Source: Leisingera aquimarina DSM 24565 (GTDB lineage Bacteria > Pseudomonadota > Alphaproteobacteria > Rhodobacterales > Rhodobacteraceae). From it: a stretch of DNA of 64,000 nt. Made by a program: the position numbers and the translations under genes. The stretch covers positions 4,093,656 to 4,157,655 of the forward strand of contig NZ_KI421504.1 of NCBI RefSeq assembly GCF_000473165.1, given 5' to 3'. The notes below the pieces were generated by a model. That model was not told the DNA's origin. It ran no database searches and saw only the letters and a list, made by a program, of their open reading frames with translations. Every line of letters begins with the position of its first letter. The stretch's first letter is position 1. This document shows positions 61,623-64,000 of this stretch, piece by piece.

Positions 61623-62104
61623 GACCAGCAGGTTGAGCGGGCCGTCCATGCGGCGATACGGGATCTGCACCGCCAGTGTCTTCTGCCTGCGGCAGAGGGT
61701 GGAGGAGCCGGGCACGGGCCAATCCGGACCTGCCAGCCGGAGCAGGTTCGACGCCATCCCGGCGGTCTGCCGCAAGAGCAGCTTGAACAGCGCTTTGATC
61801 GACAGGCAGAACTGGATCGCCGCGTCGGAAAAGACCGCAGGGGGGCCCGGGCGGCATTCCTGCGGCGCGCGCCAAGTCATGTCCTTGTCCACCCAGATCA
61901 GCAGTGAGCCCCGCTTGCGCAACGCAGCGTTGTGGCTGGACCAGTTCGTTGTGCGATCGCGGGAGGGGATGGTTTGCTCATGCGGACCGTGCAAGCGCAT
62001 GGATTCCTGATGTGAATCCTCAGAAGTCAGAGTTCTGCAACAACGCCACATGGGAGTGAGATACCGGTTTGGGAAACCGAGGATCTGCGGCGCCACAGGC
62101 CGGG

Positions 62105-63121
62105 TTATTTACCCCGGAACTGCCCCGGGCTTTGGCCTGTCCAGCGCCGGAAGGCGTCGCTGAAACTATTCAGCCCGGAGTAACCTAGGAGAAAGGCGAT
62201 TTCGGCCAAGGCCAGGCCGCTTTCCCGCAGATAACGTATTGCCAGCGCCTTGCGCAGGTCCTCAAGAATGGTGAAGTAGCTGGTCCCCGATTGCGCCAGT
62301 TTGCGCGACAGAGTCCGCGGGCTCATCCCCAGATCCGCTGCCACAGCGCCAAGCGTGGCCGATCCGCTGGACAACCGCGCAGAAACTGCGTCTTCGACCT
62401 GTGCTGCAAGACCTGTGTTTTTGCGGCCCCGCGCCTGCCCATCCAGAAGCTGATCCCCATAGGACCGCAGCACGCGCAGCAGAACACGGTCGGCGCTGGT
62501 CAGCGGCAGCTCCAGATCTTCCGGTCTGAAGACAAACCGGCTGGCCGGGGCGCCGAACTCCACCAGGCAGCCGTAGAATGCCGAGACTTCATCCCTTCCG
62601 CCGTTGCGCTGATGGCTGAAGGCTGCCTTTTGCGGTTCAATCCGGGCTTCAGTTCCATCACGAAGGGCAGCAAAGAACACCGCTGCCAGAAATTCGATAT
62701 ACTGATGTGCTTGCAAACCAGGCTCCGCCCTGCACGTCCAGGTGAACTCGCCGTGCGAGGCAAGGCGGGATGTATCCAATTCCCAGACATCGCTCATGAC
62801 GCCGGCATAACGCGCGATGTTGCGCAAAAAGCAGCCGGCAGTCGGCGAACTCCGCGCGATGTAGCCCAAGAGCCCGGCCTGGCGCAGATCCGTTGCACTG
62901 CCGAGGCGGAATCCGAATAAGGGGTCGCCGGTCAGTTCCGCCGCCCGTTCGAAAAAACCCGCAATTGCGGCAAAAGGCGCTGCGGGATCTTCCTGGTTCA
63001 GCAGCGCCTGGCCAAAACCGGTTCCGGCAAAAACTGCCGCAGGCGTATAGTCGCGGGCCAGAAGATGGCGCGCGGCCAGCTGGGCAAAAATGGCATTATG
63101 CGGTGCCGGAGTGGCGGACAT
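62105..63121 (-). CDS. AraC family transcriptional regulator (OruR/ArgR-like arrangement)
   Basis: A 338-residue regulator. Residues about 20-215 form the N-terminal arabinose-binding-like domain of the DUF/Arabinose_bd type (FGFRLGSATDLRQAGLLGYIARSSPT), and about 245-335 the AraC double helix-turn-helix (LGAVAADLGMSPRTLSRKLAQSGTSYFTILEDLRKALAIRYLRESGLALAEIAFLLGYSGLNSFSDAFRRWTGQSPGQFR). The start at 63121 has GGAGGT 9 nt upstream. It is divergent from the DgoK-like gene and may control it. It is separated from the polysaccharide locus by the IS element. Confidence 0.9.
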   Translation of the reverse strand: MSATPAPHNAIFAQLAARHLLARDYTPAAVFAGTGFGQALLNQEDPAAPFAAIAGFFERAAELTGDPLFGFRLGSATDLRQAGLLGYIARSSPTAGCFLRNIARYAGVMSDVWELDTSRLASHGEFTWTCRAEPGLQAHQYIEFLAAVFFAALRDGTEARIEPQKAAFSHQRNGGRDEVSAFYGCLVEFGAPASRFVFRPEDLELPLTSADRVLLRVLRSYGDQLLDGQARGRKNTGLAAQVEDAVSARLSSGSATLGAVAADLGMSPRTLSRKLAQSGTSYFTILEDLRKALAIRYLRESGLALAEIAFLLGYSGLNSFSDAFRRWTGQSPGQFRGK

Positions 63122-63482
63122 CTTGGCAGTACCTCCTGTCACTATTACGCGTGCGCCGCCTGTGTCCGGCGCGGCACAAGCCACCGGGCTTCCGGTTCCC
63201 GCGATTCGCACCGCCGCCCCTGGCCGGGGCTGTACGGGATTGACAGAGTGCAAGGCCGACGATGCCTTAACACTAATGGATTTTGCGGACCGGGCGCAGA
63301 GCTGGACACCCTGTCTTTTGCATAAATCCCGGGCGCGTTAGCCTATGGCGCGTATACTTGCGGATAGCACCTTCGCCATACGGGTATTCAGGCCGATACC
63401 GGCGGGCGGGGTGCCCGCTTGCCGGAACAGAGAATCAGCGCCATAAGCCCGGCAACGCAATGGCACAGGAAGTGAGGGCATC
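63122..63482. promoter_or_regulatory. divergent araC / dgoK-like intergenic region
   Basis: 361 nt without a convincing gene. It holds an inverted repeat of 11 nt with one mismatch, GCCTATGGCGC at 63341-63351 and GCGCCATAAGC at 63438-63448, and the promoters of both flanking genes. The spacing (about 97 nt centre to centre) fits a looping regulator, which AraC-type proteins can be, but this is inference. Confidence 0.45.
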
Positions 63483-64000
63483 ATGCAGTCTCCCCGCAAC
63501 GGCACCGGCTGGCTGGCCGCAAATCTGGACGGAGACACGCTTTCGGCCTGGGAAATGGCCGGCAGCAAAGCGGGGCCGGCCCAAGTGCTGCGCCTGCAGG
63601 ACAGCCACCCGCCTGCGCTGGCGGCAGCGTTGCGGCAGGTCCTGGGCGGCACGCCGCGCCCGGTGCTGCTGGGCGGCACTGCCCTGGCGGCGCCGCATCC
63701 GGCACCGGTGCGGCCGGCGGAGCTGCATGTGGCCAAAACGGTGTTAGACGGCATGCCGGTTCATGTCCTGCCAGGGCTGAGCCAGGCCGCACCCTGCGGG
63801 CTGATGCAGGGCCCCGTGGCTGCTGTCAGCGGCTTCTTGCGGCTGAACCCGGATTGGGACGGGGTCATCTGCCTGCCGGGCATGGTGACCCATTGGGTGC
63901 AGGTGAGCGCGCGCGAAGCTGTCAGTTTTCAAAGTGCTCTGACCGCTCAACTGGCACAAGTTTCGATACAGGGCATGGCGCTGGAGGCGGCAGGAGCCTG
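63483..64000 (+). CDS. 2-dehydro-3-deoxygalactonokinase-like protein (partial, motif-degenerate)
   Basis: The first 172 residues of a homologue of DgoK, which phosphorylates 2-dehydro-3-deoxygalactonate in the De Ley-Doudoroff galactonate pathway; it runs off the window. Shared blocks are VHVLPGLSQAAP and ICLPGMVTHWVQVSAREAVSFQSALTAQLA. Two phosphate-binding motifs look altered: the usual WGTTNLRAW is GDTLSAW, and the usual GTHSKW is GMVTHW. It may be a non-catalytic paralogue or one with another substrate. The start ATG at 63483 follows an AGGGCATC-type weak site. Confidence 0.6.
   Translation, partial: MQSPRNGTGWLAANLDGDTLSAWEMAGSKAGPAQVLRLQDSHPPALAAALRQVLGGTPRPVLLGGTALAAPHPAPVRPAELHVAKTVLDGMPVHVLPGLSQAAPCGLMQGPVAAVSGFLRLNPDWDGVICLPGMVTHWVQVSAREAVSFQSALTAQLAQVSIQGMALEAAGA

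Larger units (their letters stand above)
60957..62000 (-). pseudogene. IS5-family transposase, disrupted
   Basis: Read from ATG 62000, the N-terminal part is TTNWSSHNAALRKRGSLLIWVDKDMTW ... FSDAAIQFCLSIKALFKLLLRQTAGM ... DWPVPGSSTLCRRQKTLAVQIPYRR, typical of Rhodobacteraceae IS5 transposases. The DDE domain is seen in pieces: DSTGIKLLGDGEWQARKHG (first Asp), TVTADRAYDTRRCHTAII (second Asp), and the C-terminal HYGRAFWKRWTGYHARSRIEAKMRRLKAFGE (Glu). The pieces are in different frames or contain stops because of a 41-nt insertion (61582-61622), a 39-nt insertion (61467-61505) and a 13-bp tandem duplication (61358-61383). It cannot make active transposase. Confidence 0.88.
60903..62047 (-). mobile_element. 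decayed IS5-family insertion sequence
   Basis: About 1145 bp bounded by 18-bp imperfect inverted repeats: GGCATTGTTGCAGAACTC at 60903-60920 and its complement, with one mismatch, at 62030-62047. The interior carries one transposase gene on the minus strand, interrupted three times. I could not see a convincing target-site duplication. The element stands between the polysaccharide locus and an AraC regulator gene. Confidence 0.8.

Noticed and set aside
1-64000. CRISPR array or prophage
   Set aside because: No regularly spaced repeats and no phage structural genes were found. The only recombinases are the RIT-like pair at the left edge.

Overview
The window looks like a chromosome segment of a Roseobacter-group alphaproteobacterium (Rhodobacteraceae; Leisingera or Phaeobacter-like is a soft guess). 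Reasons: high GC, the Rhodobacteraceae-style ycjX/GNAT/ycjF and tamA/tamB clusters, a one-step phosphatidylcholine synthase, short intergenic repeats of a kind I associate with roseobacters, and an IS5-family transposase type common in that family. No rRNA, tRNA or CRISPR array was seen.

Layout. 1-2.1 kb: part of a recombinase-in-trio (RIT-like) element, its first recombinase broken by a frameshift; next to it a small GDCCVxC protein is also frameshifted. 2.6-11.5 kb: housekeeping and small unknown genes (pcs, ogt, two tandem LysM/solute-binding proteins, ileS). 11.7-25.6 kb: SDR-DoxX/DUF2269 pair, truncated globin, ycjX-GNAT-ycjF, truA, a NYN protein, a hydroxyacid dehydrogenase, a solitary gcvH, a glutamine-synthetase-like ligase divergent from an IclR regulator, a second-type GAPDH, and a membrane protein/wHTH pair. 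26.0-32.4 kb: tamA-tamB outer-membrane assembly genes and glucokinase.

32.6-60.6 kb: the main feature, an exopolysaccharide locus with a hybrid polyketide/nonribosomal-peptide operon inside it. Polysaccharide genes are an ExoY-type priming transferase, WecG/TagA transferase, several GT2 and one GT4 glycosyltransferases, a Wzx-like flippase, a Wzy-like polymerase, a Wzz/GumC-like chain-length protein and a BY-kinase-like partner whose Walker A lysine is missing. Between them, seven plus-strand genes (37.4-54.4 kb) run with almost no gap: a KS-AT-KR-DH-ACP-TE polyketide synthase, a GT2, a formyltransferase / half-condensation / adenylation (with a luciferase-like monooxygenase inserted) / carrier NRPS, an Sfp-type phosphopantetheinyl transferase, a secreted SGNH hydrolase, an SGNH/glycosidase-like fusion, and another GT2. 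Five of the six junctions are 4-nt start/stop overlaps. The inference is that an acyl-aminoacyl product is made, glycosylated or attached to a polysaccharide or its lipid carrier.

60.9-62.05 kb: a decayed IS5-family element with 18-bp inverted ends. Its transposase carries two ~40-nt insertions with shared ends but different self-complementary hairpins, in opposite orientations, plus a 13-bp tandem duplication. I regard this as the most unexpected DNA-level structure here. 62.1-64 kb: an AraC-family regulator divergent from a truncated (by the window) and motif-degenerate 2-dehydro-3-deoxygalactonokinase homologue.
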